The translations under genes and the position numbers were made by a program. The notes below the pieces were generated by a model, which worked only from the letters and a program-made list of their open reading frames with translations, had not been told where the DNA came from and did no database searches. 64,000 nt of DNA, from positions 1 through 64,000 of the forward strand of contig JAODTK010005774.1 of NCBI GenBank assembly GCA_026419785.1, written 5' to 3'. Shown in pieces: positions 24,691 to 36,214 of the stretch; the stretch's first letter is position 1; each line of letters starts with the position of its first letter. This stretch comes from Sclerodactyla briareus. Its lineage: Eukaryota; Echinodermata; Holothuroidea; Dendrochirotida; Sclerodactylidae.

Positions 24691-25765
24691 TATGAGAGAT
24701 TGCACTAGCCACGGCACTAATATACTACACTGAGTATATTACAAAGGGTATACTTCCCTGCCAACTACGATCGTAAAGTTGATTTGAAATCAACCATTCT
24801 TCTCCCCAGATTATAACAAATGATTCACTCCAACCACATATCCAATTACCAATATTATCCTAGCGCCTGTCTATTTATTATCTTTGAGCCTAATATTTGA
24901 TGTAACTGGAAAAAAAAAAAATCCTCTATTTTAATCATCAATTTTTAAGACAGCAGGTTTTTCCAAATGCATATCAGGGAGTACCAGTTCATAGTATGGA
25001 AGCGCAGACCCTTCATGATCTCACATGCTTTGTACAGTAAAGCTACGAGGGCTTTAGCCCTTGCATTTTGTTCTGCGCTCTGGGCTGCTACTTGGAAATG
25101 GACTGCCTTGAAGTTAATCTGAATCCATTCCAGACATCCCTTCAAATAAAGGGACAACACCATGGGTCTAGCTCTCACCCCAGATACAAGGGCATCCCAT
25201 TACAGAAGATATTGGATGCAGATATGGTTAGAGTTAAGATTCGGGTTTATAGTCTCGAATCAAGGCAGCGACTACTCCCAAGAGAGCCAACTTAATCCCC
25301 TGGTCATTGGTAACCTGATTAAGACCGTCTGCTACCACTCAGGGTGCTCGTGCTCGAGACGTCTTACACCCAGGCAGCCAATTGCAGTAGCACCTAATTC
25401 GGGTACCTTGAAGGTACCCACTTTTACACAGTCGAGAGAGACCTTCAAGGTGACATGCCTTGTCCAACAGCACTGTGGCGAAAGCCCTCTCAAGCTTTCA
25501 ATGGTATTCAAACTCACAATTATGATCTCAAGTTCTGGAGCTCTACCGACCCAGCTAACTGCCTCTTCAAAATGTTTGAGCATCCAGGTTATTCTTTGGG
25601 CACCATGGTGATCAGGACGCAATATGGCAGACATGTGTTATTGGCACTGTGGGGCAATTTCAGTGAAATAATAACGAGATCATCTTGCCATCTGCAATAG
25701 TAATCACGATGATACCACAAGCTATCACTTATATACTGACTTTTATTCCACACATGCAGTCATAC

Positions 25766-25834
25766 CTGAAAAACCTCCTCTTCTGATAATCCCCTTGGGT
25801 TTCTGATTGTTATATCTGGCAGAACATCTGGGTA
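25766..25834 (-). CDS. RNF25: RNF25-like exon: RWD domain YPxxxPxIxxRNPRGL motif
   Basis: A clean 69-base, 23-codon exon with phase 0 at both ends lies between TGTTTTACAG and a GTATGA donor. It reads YPDVLPDITIRNPRGL then SEEEVFQ. This is the hallmark YPxxxP turn of RWD domains followed by the RNPRGLSdEq signature specific to RNF25. It is the strongest single identifier of the gene. The preceding exon is expected to end with the rest of the RWD beta sheet. Confidence 0.88.
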
Positions 25835-26877
25835 CTGTAAAACAAAGGAGCATATGTACATACAATAGATACTTTCAATCAAACATCTTTCTGAATTACT
25901 GGCATTGTTTTTACTATTGTGCTTCTCTCATGGGATTGGATCGATCTGAATCCAAATAATGGCTATGAGGCCTCTGTTTTACCATGGCTATGCAACCATA
26001 TAATCCTCTAGCAAACGCATTGAGAAGCCATAACATTCAAGAAGAGGAATTTTCTGAGACAAAATGAAATTCTGAAGTACGAGTACGGGTTCTAGCCGAT
26101 CCACACTCATGTTCCTCACAAATATCATCCGGAGCTGATGGGTTGGGAGGGAGTCAGTCAAGCGCGTGTACCCAATCTGCCAAATACTGTGTTAGGCTGA
26201 GTTTGAATACTATACATTTGTGTACAACATCTCTTCAAGGTCTATTATCTTTATTCTTCGTACTTGGTCATATTTATTTGCCAATCTCTATGTTGATGTT
26301 TGACAAAATATTCGCAAGTGATTCCACGAAATGTGATTTTTCAGGAATGACTTTCCATAGATATGGGCCCAACCGAATCCCCTATGACAGTTCCAAAATC
26401 CAATATGGTATTCAGGCTGGTACCGAGAGATTTTCTTGGTGGGGAGGGGGGGGGGTTCTGACCCAAAACCCAACCCCCCCCACGCCCAACCCCCCACCCT
26501 GCCGCCCGTGGGTACGCCACTGATGGTATTATGGGAGGCATCATTGGAAATTATTGAATGTCATTTGTTCATGACTTATACCTCGGTGTCGACGGATCCA
26601 ACATTTACTGGGCTGCATGATCAAAGTTTTGATTATGCTGTATCATACTGTAATAACCTGTCATCAGTGATCGGGTTAGACCACTTCCTGATCGGCCAGA
26701 AGAACTCTCAAAACCAAATACTCCTGCTCTAAGCTAATTTCCTTGGGTGTCTTGATGTCCTCAAATTCTCTCATCAACCTCTTCCCCACCTGCCTATGAT
26801 GATTGTTACATGCCTGTCCCCCAAAATCGGCAAGGACCTTGTGTGACCATGGAGATCTCAAGAGTACATCAAGTACC

Positions 26878-27105
26878 CAGTGGTGACCCCAAGTGCTTGT
26901 TCTCGATAAGAAGTTCTATTTCTGTGTGACAGGCATGAGCCGGAGGACCTTATGTGCCTGAAGACTGTGGATACCATTCAGGGACCATTGATTGACCTCT
27001 GGGACCTTTCAGTAATGGCCTCTGAACCAAATTGAATGACTAGTGGTGACCCCATGATCTTTATTTTCTTGAGAGGGTTCTATTTCGGTGTGACAGGGCA
27101 TGAGA
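26878..27105 (+). repeat. Diverged tandem repeat, period about 163 bp
   Basis: AGTGGTGACCCCAAGTGCTT...TTCTATTTCTGTGTGACAGG (26879-26935) matches AGTGGTGACCCCATGATCTT...TTCTATTTCGGTGTGACAGG (27042-27100). A trace of a third unit begins near 27160. It lies in the intron just upstream of the 25.8-kb RNF25 exon. Confidence 0.6.
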
Positions 27106-27279
27106 TTAATACATTGCGTGACCTCCGTCTGAGTCCTCTCAGCCACCCTTGAGCCATGAGGGTATCCAGGGGTTACCCCATGAGAAAAAGAGAATTCCGG
27201 GGGGGTAGGGGGGGGGGGTCGAAGGTCGTTGGGTATACTGTAACACAGGGCAATATAATTATTCTATATATTTCTTCAC

Positions 27280-27387
27280 CGTCTAATGTCAATCTTGAAT
27301 ATGATGTCAAAGGAAGGTGACATACTGTAGTCCCGCCCTGTCAGCAGTCGCCGGGTGCAGTGACAGCCTCAGTTCATAGGGATACCA
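27280..27387 (-). CDS. RNF25: RNF25-like exon: central RWD strand region, with in-frame stops
   Basis: After a CCACCACAG acceptor the minus strand reads WYPYELRLSLHPATADRAG then LQYVTF. This matches the RNF25 RWD core (WEiyItLHPATaed...QYVcFtL). The same frame then meets TGA, TGA and TAG before a GTGAAG donor. The 108-base length keeps phase 0 to phase 0, as the next exon requires. A shift after QYVTF opens a stop-free stretch (FDIIFKIDIRR), so one or two indels, real or from assembly, are the likely cause. An internal GTATGT would be another donor but would remove the conserved YVxF. Confidence 0.65.
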
Positions 27388-27459
27388 CTGTGGTGGACCA
27401 AAAATAATTATAACTATTCAACCACACCAGCTGAAGTTTTCTATCGACGATGATTGCCG

Positions 27460-27530
27460 GATTAGTAATAGCTGGTAAAGCTCTGGGCTACTGATTGGAG
27501 GGTTGTAAATTTGAATAGCCCTCTGAGTTC
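27460..27530 (+). mobile_element. Possible tRNA-like SINE head
   Basis: AATAGCTGGTAAAGCTCTGG, GCTACTGATTGGAGGGTTGT and AAATTTGAATAGCCC follow a tRNA-like layout with a weak box A and box B. It lies just upstream of the 27.3-kb RNF25 exon in gene orientation. Evidence is limited to this layout. Confidence 0.3.
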
Positions 27531-28281
27531 CAATAGCCATTCCTGCATGACTGTTTTGGCCGAAGAGTGTTATGGCCCTCAAGAACAGTCCGGACTTCGT
27601 TTTTCAAGAATTGTGGGAGGATTCCTTTGGATCTGTTCTCCTTTTGGTTTTTGTGGTTCAAGGTCGTCAGGAGGACCTTCCTGACCCTTCCTACTTAGCC
27701 AAAACTAAACTAGGACTTGTAATCTTTTCTGATGTTCCCTTGAGCATGCTCCGCTCTACCCAGGTGCCGATGTGCCCTCTCTAATGCTCCTCTCTACCCA
27801 GGTGTTGATTGTGGTTACAACCAGCACTCATTACCGGCTGCTACTTACCACGCGTAATTGTCTAGGTAAAACACTCTCAGCGCCATGTCAGGACCATTAC
27901 AAAGAGCTATAAAAACACCTAGCACCATTTTATGAGATTATATTCCACTGGTATTCCTTCTACAGGCCTCTAAATAGTAATTTTGCATGGTGACTGTCAT
28001 TTTTTCATCAGCATCAAGGGCAATGCTCCGAGAAGAAACTAACACACATGAGAGAAATCAAAATCTAATTCTCAGTGTATCCTCCTAAGTAAATCAGGCA
28101 GCCACATGGCATTGAAAGTAGCAGATTGTAATATTTTGCACCTCCCCAAAGGATTGAAAATAACAATCAAGGCATGTACTCAGTGGCTATTCCCCAATTC
28201 CTCGTCTTGGCTTTCGATAGCCTAGAAAGTAATCACTCTTCCCCATATACAAAGGCAAGTAAAACAAATATTCCCACATAC

Positions 28282-28350
28282 CTCTCTTTTGTAACCTCAA
28301 TTTCATGAATGAAAATTTCCTGCAAAAGCTCCACCTCCTGCTGGCAGATT
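28282..28350 (-). CDS. RNF25: RNF25-like exon: start of the RWD domain
   Basis: A 69-base exon on the minus strand lies between an acceptor (TTATTATTCCAG) and a GTATGT donor. It reads ICQQEVELLQEIFIHEIEV, which aligns with the first helix of the RWD domain in RNF25 (pattern EVEvLesIyldELqV). RWD is the domain by which RNF25-type ligases contact partners such as GCN1 at stalled ribosomes; that is family knowledge. The exon leaves two bases at its donor, so its join to the exon at 27.3 kb is out of phase unless a base has been lost or a small exon is missing. Confidence 0.75.
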
Positions 28351-30599
28351 CTGGAATAATAAAATGAGAAAATGTTTGGGTAGGATCATAATGGTAACAA
28401 CAGACATGACCCATTGGTAGCCCTTTGCATCTATAATGTCACCACTTGTATTGGCATTACTTCGAGTGAATCACTCCTCATAGAATTACACACCTAACGT
28501 TTTTAATAAATACACACCCTGTTACATTATTTTTTCTGATTATTATGTTTGAAATAGTAGCACTGCTGATTTTTATGCCACACAGTGACAGTTTTGTCTT
28601 TGAACGAAGGTAAAAAGCTTCCAAAAACATGATATCCTAATTATCTCCATTTTCTGAGTCATAATAGAAATGAAAAGTATTCTTCCTTTTTACCATTGAT
28701 CAACAAAGTCAGAAATATCTTTTTCACTTACTGATATATCAGTTTAAATCCATACCATTCCGTCTTATGGAGACTAAAATAAGCATTGGCAAATAAACGT
28801 ATCTTGTTTGATTGCCAGTGAACTTGTTTCAATCCGCATGGATGACTGAAACTGGGTGAGGTTGTTATGGCAAAAAAAACAAAAAAAAAAATTTTTCGTA
28901 AAATCTAAGCGAAGGAATCTTTTTCACTTTGCGAAGTTTGCTATCAATGGGAAAAATTATTTGGCATCTTTCATGTTTACCTTTCCACAAATTTAGGTTT
29001 AAAACATTGACAAGCATCCAAGAATCGACTGGTGTCTGTCGACGAACCTACTCGTTAATTAGGGAAACTAAAACAAAGGCACAGGGATTTCTCTCATTCA
29101 TGAGTTTTGTAAATTATCATTATTAATATCTGTGAGAACAGGTTATATAGGTGTTGTCATGTCATTCCTGAATGTGAAGTGCACATTGCCCTCATCCCAC
29201 CCCTAGGCTATTCCTCAACGGGATTGCGTGACCTGCGCACGCAGACTAAAAATCCTGCACTAAAATAATTTATGTGCGATAAATTCCTGCACGTTCCACA
29301 CCAGGCAAACAAATTTTGCAACTGTTTTTCAACCAGTCACATCTTGGTACAACAGGCACAATGTATGCATCCATATTATTGTTTGTGTCAGACATGTTAA
29401 CACTGCAGGAAAACATTATTTTTTTGTGTTCACTTCAATACACTCTACAACAAGCCAACATTTATAACTAATTGATTGACTGAATTCGGGGCGAACTGGT
29501 GCATGTACACATCATTCCATGTTAACCATTTCGAATGGTACCCAATTCACTGTAAATCAGTTAAAAACTGAAATCTGAAAACATTGAAAATCATCAAATA
29601 ATGAAACAGGCATGTAGATGGGTTGTGATACAAACAATTTCCACCAAAATGGAAGCATGTTATTTGTCAAGCTGTCTTCAAATGATCACTTTTCTGATCT
29701 AGGCTAGTTTGGGCCCTGTACCAAAATCCTAGAAAGTTCAGTAGTGTAGCCTAATAATGCTGCTATGGCCCCTTGTGGGAGTTGATGGTAGCCATGGAAA
29801 ATTATATAGATTTTTTCTCTTTTATTTAATCACCACAAAAGACAATTTTGCCTGGGAAGAACATTCACTATGGGGCAGAAAAATGTTGCCGTAGCCCGTA
29901 GAAAGATTTGCCCTTTCGGCGAAAGGTAAGTTATGTGCTATGGGATGAAAGCAGGTATGGCATGAGATGGCATTATCCCCATCATGTACCTTCTGCATTA
30001 CAGTGTAGGGCGCCCCCCACCTCCAAGTAAGTTGTGTAGCAACTAGTTTGCAAATGTGGTCGATGGAGCAGAGGGAGTCAGGGAGACTTAAGGGGGCCAA
30101 GAGTGGGGCTGTACATGTGGCAATGTTCGGCGGTTATGATGGTACCAAAGATTTGCTGATCTGTATTTTCTGATGAAAGCCCCCACCTCCTCCTAGACCT
30201 CGATTTCAAAATCTCCCTTTGAAACCTAGCGTAACACTGAAGAGCAAATCATTACCACATGGGTTATACATTATCGCCTCATGCGGCTTCTTAGTATGGC
30301 CACTTTGAGCATAGGTTTTTTTCACGAATGTTAGGTTATACTCTGTGATGAGGTAGCTAGGGCTTGAGTTAGCATCTACCAAGGCACAACTGCAGTAGTA
30401 GTGAACTAAACGTTAGGCTACTAATGATTAACTTGACGTTTATGATGAGGTTTGGTAACAGCGTTGGATTAATGACTTAGGTCGAGATTTCAAGTGAATG
30501 TTACCGTATAAGAACACAATGATTCAATTTCAAAAAAATTTGAAGCATATCAACATACCAAGGCATATGAAGAAACGAAACACACAATATTACTCTCAC
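28351..30599. other. Presumed first intron of the RNF25-like gene
   Basis: AT-rich, with no recognised repeat or exon. It is intronic only if the 30.6-kb first exon is right; otherwise it is promoter-proximal sequence. Confidence 0.35.
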
Positions 30600-30648
30600 T
30601 GAATTTATCGTCGTCAGACAAGGGCGCAGCATTTTGAAATGACGTCAT
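30600..30648 (-). CDS. RNF25: Possible first coding exon of RNF25-like gene
   Basis: On the minus strand an ATG at 30648-30646 opens a short acidic stretch (reads MTSFQNAAPLSDDDKF) that ends at a GTGAGA donor just below 30600. It lies upstream of the recognised RWD exon and has the size and acidic nature expected for an RNF25 N-terminus. The start codon sits inside a TGACGTCA palindrome. The splice phase (one base left over) does not fit the next exon, which needs two. An alternative GTATGT donor about 35 bases further on gives phase 0 and does not fit either. The assignment rests on position and composition only. Confidence 0.3.
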
Positions 30649-31199
30649 TCGGAGGGTGGCACCGAAGAAGTAAAACTTGTGTCCATTAGCTACAAAAAGA
30701 GCGTGTGAACAAGGCTCTGATGAACAAATTTTTCGAATCACCTCAAGCAGAAAATGCCGAAAAATAAACCAACCTCAGGGAAAAGTTCGTTTCAATAATA
30801 GTGAAAAGCAGACTATCCAAAAAAAAAAAAAAAGATCAAATCGGCAACTGTAAATATATACATAAGAGGAGAGAGTTAAAAACTAAAAGGAAATAATAAC
30901 ATAATCAACAAAAACAGCATCACTTAGTCATCCAAAGCTGCACATGAACAAAAATTGATTGACGAACCAAATTACTGAAATGAAAAAATAGTAAGGATGA
31001 CTCCCACGTTTCTTCAATCGATTTAAAAGTCCTAGTTGCAACAAAAAATAAGAAAGTATCCAATTCAATTAAAATTCATGATGAAATCTAGGAGTACCGA
31101 TGCAAAAATTAAGAGAAATCAGGCCAAACATTTCGGAAAACACTTTCAACTGTAACCAAACCAGAAACCCAAACCAAACGTGTTCCAGGAAAATGAAAC

Positions 31200-31930
31200 A
31201 AACCAAAATTTGTGAAGATGAAATTAAACAAGCGGTTGCATCATGGATAAATAAAAAATCCCCAGTGTGACAAAATCCAGCTGAACATTCAGATAGTGCC
31301 CCTGCACCCATAAATACAAGCTAATAACATGCTGAAACCGTTTAAAATACCAATAGGAAGTAAACAAGGAATCTCAACACCAATTCAAAACCAGGAAAAC
31401 CTAAAGGCCCCCCCAGAAAATTTTAGACCTGTGATTCTTACTTTCAACCTGAGGAACATCTCGCAAATTGTATTACAAGGAGAATCTGCCCCTAATTCAT
31501 GAATTTATACTTCCCGTCACCCATACGCCTACACCTCAGGTAGATGCACCGCTGAGTTTGTTTTTGCCTTCAAAATTTAGGCAGAAAAGAAAAAAAGCCG
31601 TAACTTCATCAGGATACAACATCAATCTTCTAATGCTGGACATGGGCAAGGCGTTCGAACGACCCAAGAGGGACACCTAATATGATTTGCCACCGAATCT
31701 GAAACACGAATAATTGATTTTGAATCATTTCATTTCATTACTGAACGATGTTTCATAAATGGTCAAATTAGACGGCAAACTATCCTTTCAGCACGAATTC
31801 GGGTTCCCCCCAGGGTGACAGTGCGAGAGTGAATTTATTCTTTATACATACTGGCCAACTCGCTGAAATCGATTGAAAAATGACATTGATCATAGACGTC
31901 GATTTCCGTTGAAGATGAGGGGGATGATGG
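31200..31930 (+). mobile_element. Reverse transcriptase, N-terminal half, of a second non-LTR lineage (interrupted)
   Basis: In shifting frames the plus strand reads EDEIKQAVASW, then NKKSPV (31.2 kb), PENFRPVILT (31.4 kb), EFVFAFKI, then NINLLMLDMGKAFERPKRDT (31.62 kb, palm motif A) and LYILANSLKSIE near 31.85 kb. This order is that of a non-LTR reverse transcriptase up to just before the catalytic YADD. The remainder appears about 2.4 kb away. The lineage is clearly different from copies A and B; I do not assign a clade. Confidence 0.72.
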
Positions 31931-34375
31931 ACTTGTGGAATATTAAGCGGAGCGCCACATTGGTTGGCGCGGAGCCGCGACAATAAATTTTTGTCACATG
32001 AGACCCCCTCGATGCAGGAGAGCGAGGGAGGAACCTAGAATGCGCCCTAACGCCGGCCGTCGTGGAGGGAGGGTTTTTTTGTGAACTCAAACCATTGGCT
32101 TACAAAAATTAAACCGAAATCCCAAATGTTGACCATGCCATTCCTCGGGCGTCGATTGCTAGCCTCCATTATAGGGGCAGAGTTGGACAATCTGAGGAGC
32201 CGTTCCGTTGGAAATAATGTAGTGAAAAACAAGGGTCTCGTCAAAGCGTCAACGATTGACTGACATGTCAGTCAGCACCGGCTATGTGCTCAATATTGAC
32301 GGGAAACAAAACTTATCAGTGACAAGCGACGGTGAGCAGATAATCTTAATGAACGAAATGGCTGTCGGTAAGTATCAACAATTGCCCTTATACTCCTCCC
32401 CATCGCTGGGCACTGCCGTCTGTAGAGCTCTCAACACAGGCAGCCGTTAATAGTACAGCAATTTTTCAAAGTGTTTACCTTCATCCTCTCTGGGAACTGT
32501 AGCCCTCGTCCCAATGACTCTTAATGACTGATATTAGATTGAAAAAAAAAATATTTTCACAGGAAAGAATAGACAATGAGGCATTGAATAGAAACGGAGT
32601 GATCTTTGGAAAATATATTGAGCCTGTAAACCCGGAGTTGAAACTCACATCGGATAATTTGGAGAGGATGGAGTAAACATAATTAAAAACTTTCATGATT
32701 GCCTGAAAATAGATTTCCGTTAGCCTTACCCCCGCATCTTATACGGTGGACCATTAATGTTACCAGGTCAGTAACAGTTCCTAACGCCTGATGCCATTTT
32801 TCTAGAATATGCTATTATGGACTGAGACGACGTGGGCTTTCAAGTCCGATGTCGGTGAGGGCTTCAGGCGTCGTTCCGCTGAAAAGTGGGGGGGGGGGGA
32901 GAGGAGAAACTTCAGAATGTAAATTAAATCAAGCGGAGCGCCACCAAGAAAGAAAATTCGATTTCATACCCCCAGATCGCCGGGAAACGGCACATTGACC
33001 AGGGCTCAATAGCACCCATTACATGTGTTATTGAGTGCAAGGATAGGCAAAATAGTTGTACACTTGTGATTAAGGATGACACTTACGACCATACCCTCCA
33101 CCACTGGACACCATTTAATTACCTTCTCTAGACCCCCTCCCTCGCCCCTTTGTTTAGCGGGGATCCAGGGGGTTCAACCGAAACTGTTCCTGGTTGGGAT
33201 CAAAGGGGAAAGCCATAGGCGGACGGGACCATTCCAATTTTGGGAGCAAGGACAATTTGTGCCCGAATTTTAGTCAGAAGCCAGTGGAAAGTACCAGCAC
33301 GCGAAGCGCGGCGAATTTTTTTTGCATGTTCCGGGCATTTATCGAAAAAGTCTGCAGAAAATTCAGGCATTCTTTTCATTTCTGCCCCGAATTTTTTATC
33401 TCGGATTTTTTTTTTTTGGGGGGGGTGGGGCAGTCTGTCACAAGGCTTCTGAAATTATGTCGAATGAAACAAAATTATCTGAAACTTTACATCGCATATT
33501 TACGACGGGCCTGGAAGATACCCGGCATTGCGGCGCGGAACATTTAAAATGTATCATTTTGGCTAACTCGAGTTAAAATTCGAGAACCCGTTATGAAACA
33601 GGGTAATCTTTGACTTCGGCCCTAGTCGGGTCCATCATCTTCACCTGCGGTCCGCAACTGGAATTATTGGACTTGAGAAAATTTCCGACGCGATTTTTGT
33701 TTGGTTCGACAAAATCGTTAATCCGTTAAAGTTATCAAATCTCATGTGTCCTATTATTTTTTATCACTTCCGTAACAGGGGGGGGCGATATATATCCCCG
33801 CCAATTTTTGAAAGTGGAGACGTTCCTAAGTGCCCTGTTAACGGGCTAGTACGAACGGCCCGTTTAGTTATCAGGGCATGGAGTTTTAGGACACCTCACC
33901 TACTTTTACGGTGGACACAGACGTGTCCCCCAAGTAGTTTCATTGTAAGTCAGTCATTCAGATTCAGGGATACTTCCGAACTCTTCCTTATAATTACTGT
34001 CTCGGATCGAGAGGCGAACTCCCTTGCCAAGAGGCCGGCTATGTTCATGTTTGTTCATTGTACGGACTAACGGACCGTGCGAAGCGCGTTACAATCAAAC
34101 AACAACAAAATAATAGTAAATAGAAGTATATATACTGGCGTGGCGATCATGAATAGAGTGAGGTTGTCACAGGCACTGGTTGATATTCGTCGACTCCAGC
34201 TCGTACGTAGATAGACTACTTTAGAAAGACACATTTTCAAAAGTCATTCAAATTTTAGTGACTTTGGCCTCAAATAGTTGGGGTGGGGGGGATGATTACA
34301 TAGGGACCTCCCCCCGACCCAAATCTTGGGGGGGGGGGGATACATCCCCCTCCACCCCCCCCCCCCCGGATATAC
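31930..34375. mobile_element. Sequence inserted between the two reverse transcriptase halves
   Basis: The two RT halves fit together if this roughly 2.4-kb block is removed. It begins with a partial copy of the GCGGAGCGCC repeat (31948) and contains one full copy of that 800-bp repeat (32925-33745). It ends in a run of G and C homopolymers (34282-34368) followed by GGATATACGCC. Target-site duplications could not be settled by eye. Confidence 0.5.
32925..33745 (+). repeat. 800-bp G-tract repeat, copy 1
   Basis: It shares, in order with the copies at 36.2 and 40.75 kb: AGCGGAGCGCCACC, AATAGCACCCAT, GGGATCCAGGGG, AAAGCCATAGGCG, ACCATTCCA, a GCGAAGCGCG hairpin before T-rich sequence and GCATG, GAAAAAGTCTGCA, T run plus G run, AAGGCTTCTGAAATTAT, and GGTCCGCAACTGGAATTA. 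All three copies lie on the same strand. No coding capacity was recognised. Confidence 0.8.
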
Positions 34376-35250
34376 GCCTCGACATTGATCAGTTACCACA
34401 CTCAGTTAAGTTGAATCATGAACTACAGTGCAAATATAACACCGACAACTTTCTTCACCGTGGGCCAACAGACGCTGATGATCTCTCTTGGGCATCACTG
34501 GTGAACTATACTACAAGACCTTGTCGAAGACGAGTGACTGAGAAACTGACAAGGAGACATCTGAAAATAACAAAACAACAAACCCAACACAAAAAAAAAA
34601 CACAAAAAAACAAAAACCACAACAAAACCCCATCAAAACAAAAAACCACCCAACACAAAGTAACGAAACTGAGAAATTTTTCAATCACAAGAAATGGCAA
34701 TGGAAATTTGGAAGAAATGTAATATGTAGGAAGTTTGTTGGTGGAACCGAAGGAGACATTAACAGAAGAATTGGTATACCCACACACGCTTTCAACAATC
34801 GGGTCAACAATTTCAAGAGCAGACAGTAGGACAAGCAATCAACTCCGGATTTTTTCGATGGCCCTAAAAAGAGTATTTTTCTGTATCATTGCGAACGTGG
34901 GACAAACGAAGAATCATGATAACAAACTTGAAACCTTTCCCCAAAGAAACTACTCTGTAATGTTCTCAACATCAAATGAACCAATAACAATTGGAATACC
35001 AAAAACGATGAACTCTATATGGTACTAACCAAATCCCTTGCTCATCCGTAGTAGCACAGAGACGAATTGCATTTTTCCGTCACTCCTCGACTCCAAGAAG
35101 AAGTTCCAGCCGAAAAGCTTCGCTCTGAGCGAAGCATTGAGACATATTACTAAGCCAATGCTAGACCACATAAAATTCAGGACATCACCATTAACAGTTT
35201 TTGAGGAAAGCAATAACCTTTGCACAAGATCGTGATACGTGGCGGATGTT
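34375..35250 (+). mobile_element. Reverse transcriptase, C-terminal half, continuation of the 31.2-kb fragment
   Basis: The sequence resumes with NIDQL-like residues and a degenerate catalytic box reading TDADDLSWASLVNYT (34.46 kb). KLTRRHLKI follows, a typical thumb start, then VGSLL (34.73 kb), a GDINRRI frame and ESNNLC. The order matches what should follow the 31.2-31.9 kb fragment: QYADDiSW, then LGSLLdTEeDInRR. The tract at 34.57-34.66 kb is an A/C-rich low-complexity run. Several frameshifts are present. Confidence 0.6.
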
Positions 35251-35299
35251 GATCAGTGAGCATGTCGGATACAGACTAATTCAACCTGACTACTCTACT

Positions 35300-35405
35300 A
35301 ACTCTGGCAAGTACAGCCAGCCTAGGGAAAAACGTCCGGTGACTGATTTCGAGCCCGGAATATTCTTTCGCTGGAACCACTTACCAATCTCCATTGATTG
35401 AAGGG
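35300..35405 (-). mobile_element. SINE fragment, second copy
   Basis: Minus-strand homologue of the 23.5-kb fragment. Here a GGTAAGTGGTTCCAGCGAAA stretch precedes the box B-like CCGGGCTCGAAATC. The shared body CCGGACxTxTTTCCCTAG, GCTGGCTGTACTTGCCAG identifies the family. It lies just downstream of the split RT. Confidence 0.45.
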
Positions 35406-36214
35406 TTGCTTTGCAGGATTCCGTTGTTTCGTATCGGTTCCCAAGGGGTTCAAAATATGCCAAATTTGTGTTATTTGGCCATTAATATTCGGCAGTAGCA
35501 ACCCTGAGCGTGGCCACTCAAATCCAAATTACGGACCTATTTTCGCTCAAGTATGTACCCAGCGTAGCATCACAAATTCCGGGTGTAAATCGCGGCACCA
35601 GAAAACATGTCCATTGGCCTCGCGCCCTCGTTTCTTTTCTGACTAAACCTGCGCCGTTTCAAAGAAGAAAAAAATTACCCTCGTCTAAGTTCTTGTACTC
35701 AGTGCATAGGGTCCCTCCTTACTTTGCCCGGGGCCCCTGAGTGCTCCCAGTTCCGAGTCCATAGGCGTTACGCGTCAAACTTACTGTTTCACGAACTTGG
35801 CAGAAACGCACCGCTTCTATTGGGCCTTTCTATTCTCAGTGGCGGCCAAGAGGAGGGGGGGGGGGTGGGGGGGTGCGAACACTGGTATATACTGTAAGTT
35901 TGATTCTTTAATTGTTAGTTCTCATCGGGGCCGAGCTTAACGTATCTCGCTGAAAACTGATTGTTTGTGACCAGAAATGATTGGGAGGTATGACTTCCCC
36001 CATAAACATTGATGATGGATGCACCGAGTGAGTAAATGGTAGCAGTTTAGATTCTGGTGTCGACCTAAATTGATATTAGTGGCCGGGGTTTAGGCGAATC
36101 GATAAAAGAAGTCAGTATCTCGACAAGTATGGGTCTGATGTACAGAGCGGACGGTGGATCGAGCCCAGGCCGTCGACATACGTTTTTGAAAAAGTGGGGG
36201 GGGGGGGGCTACCA

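Noticed and set aside
26676-26861. Minus-strand 61-codon frame as another RNF25 exon
   Set aside because: It lies in the gene but its sequence does not match the RWD region expected there and it lacks clear splice borders.
34258-34722. 154-codon frame as a new Lys/Thr/Gln-rich protein
   Set aside because: It begins in homopolymer sequence, contains the degenerate RT catalytic box and ends in an A/C-rich run; it is part of a retrotransposon.
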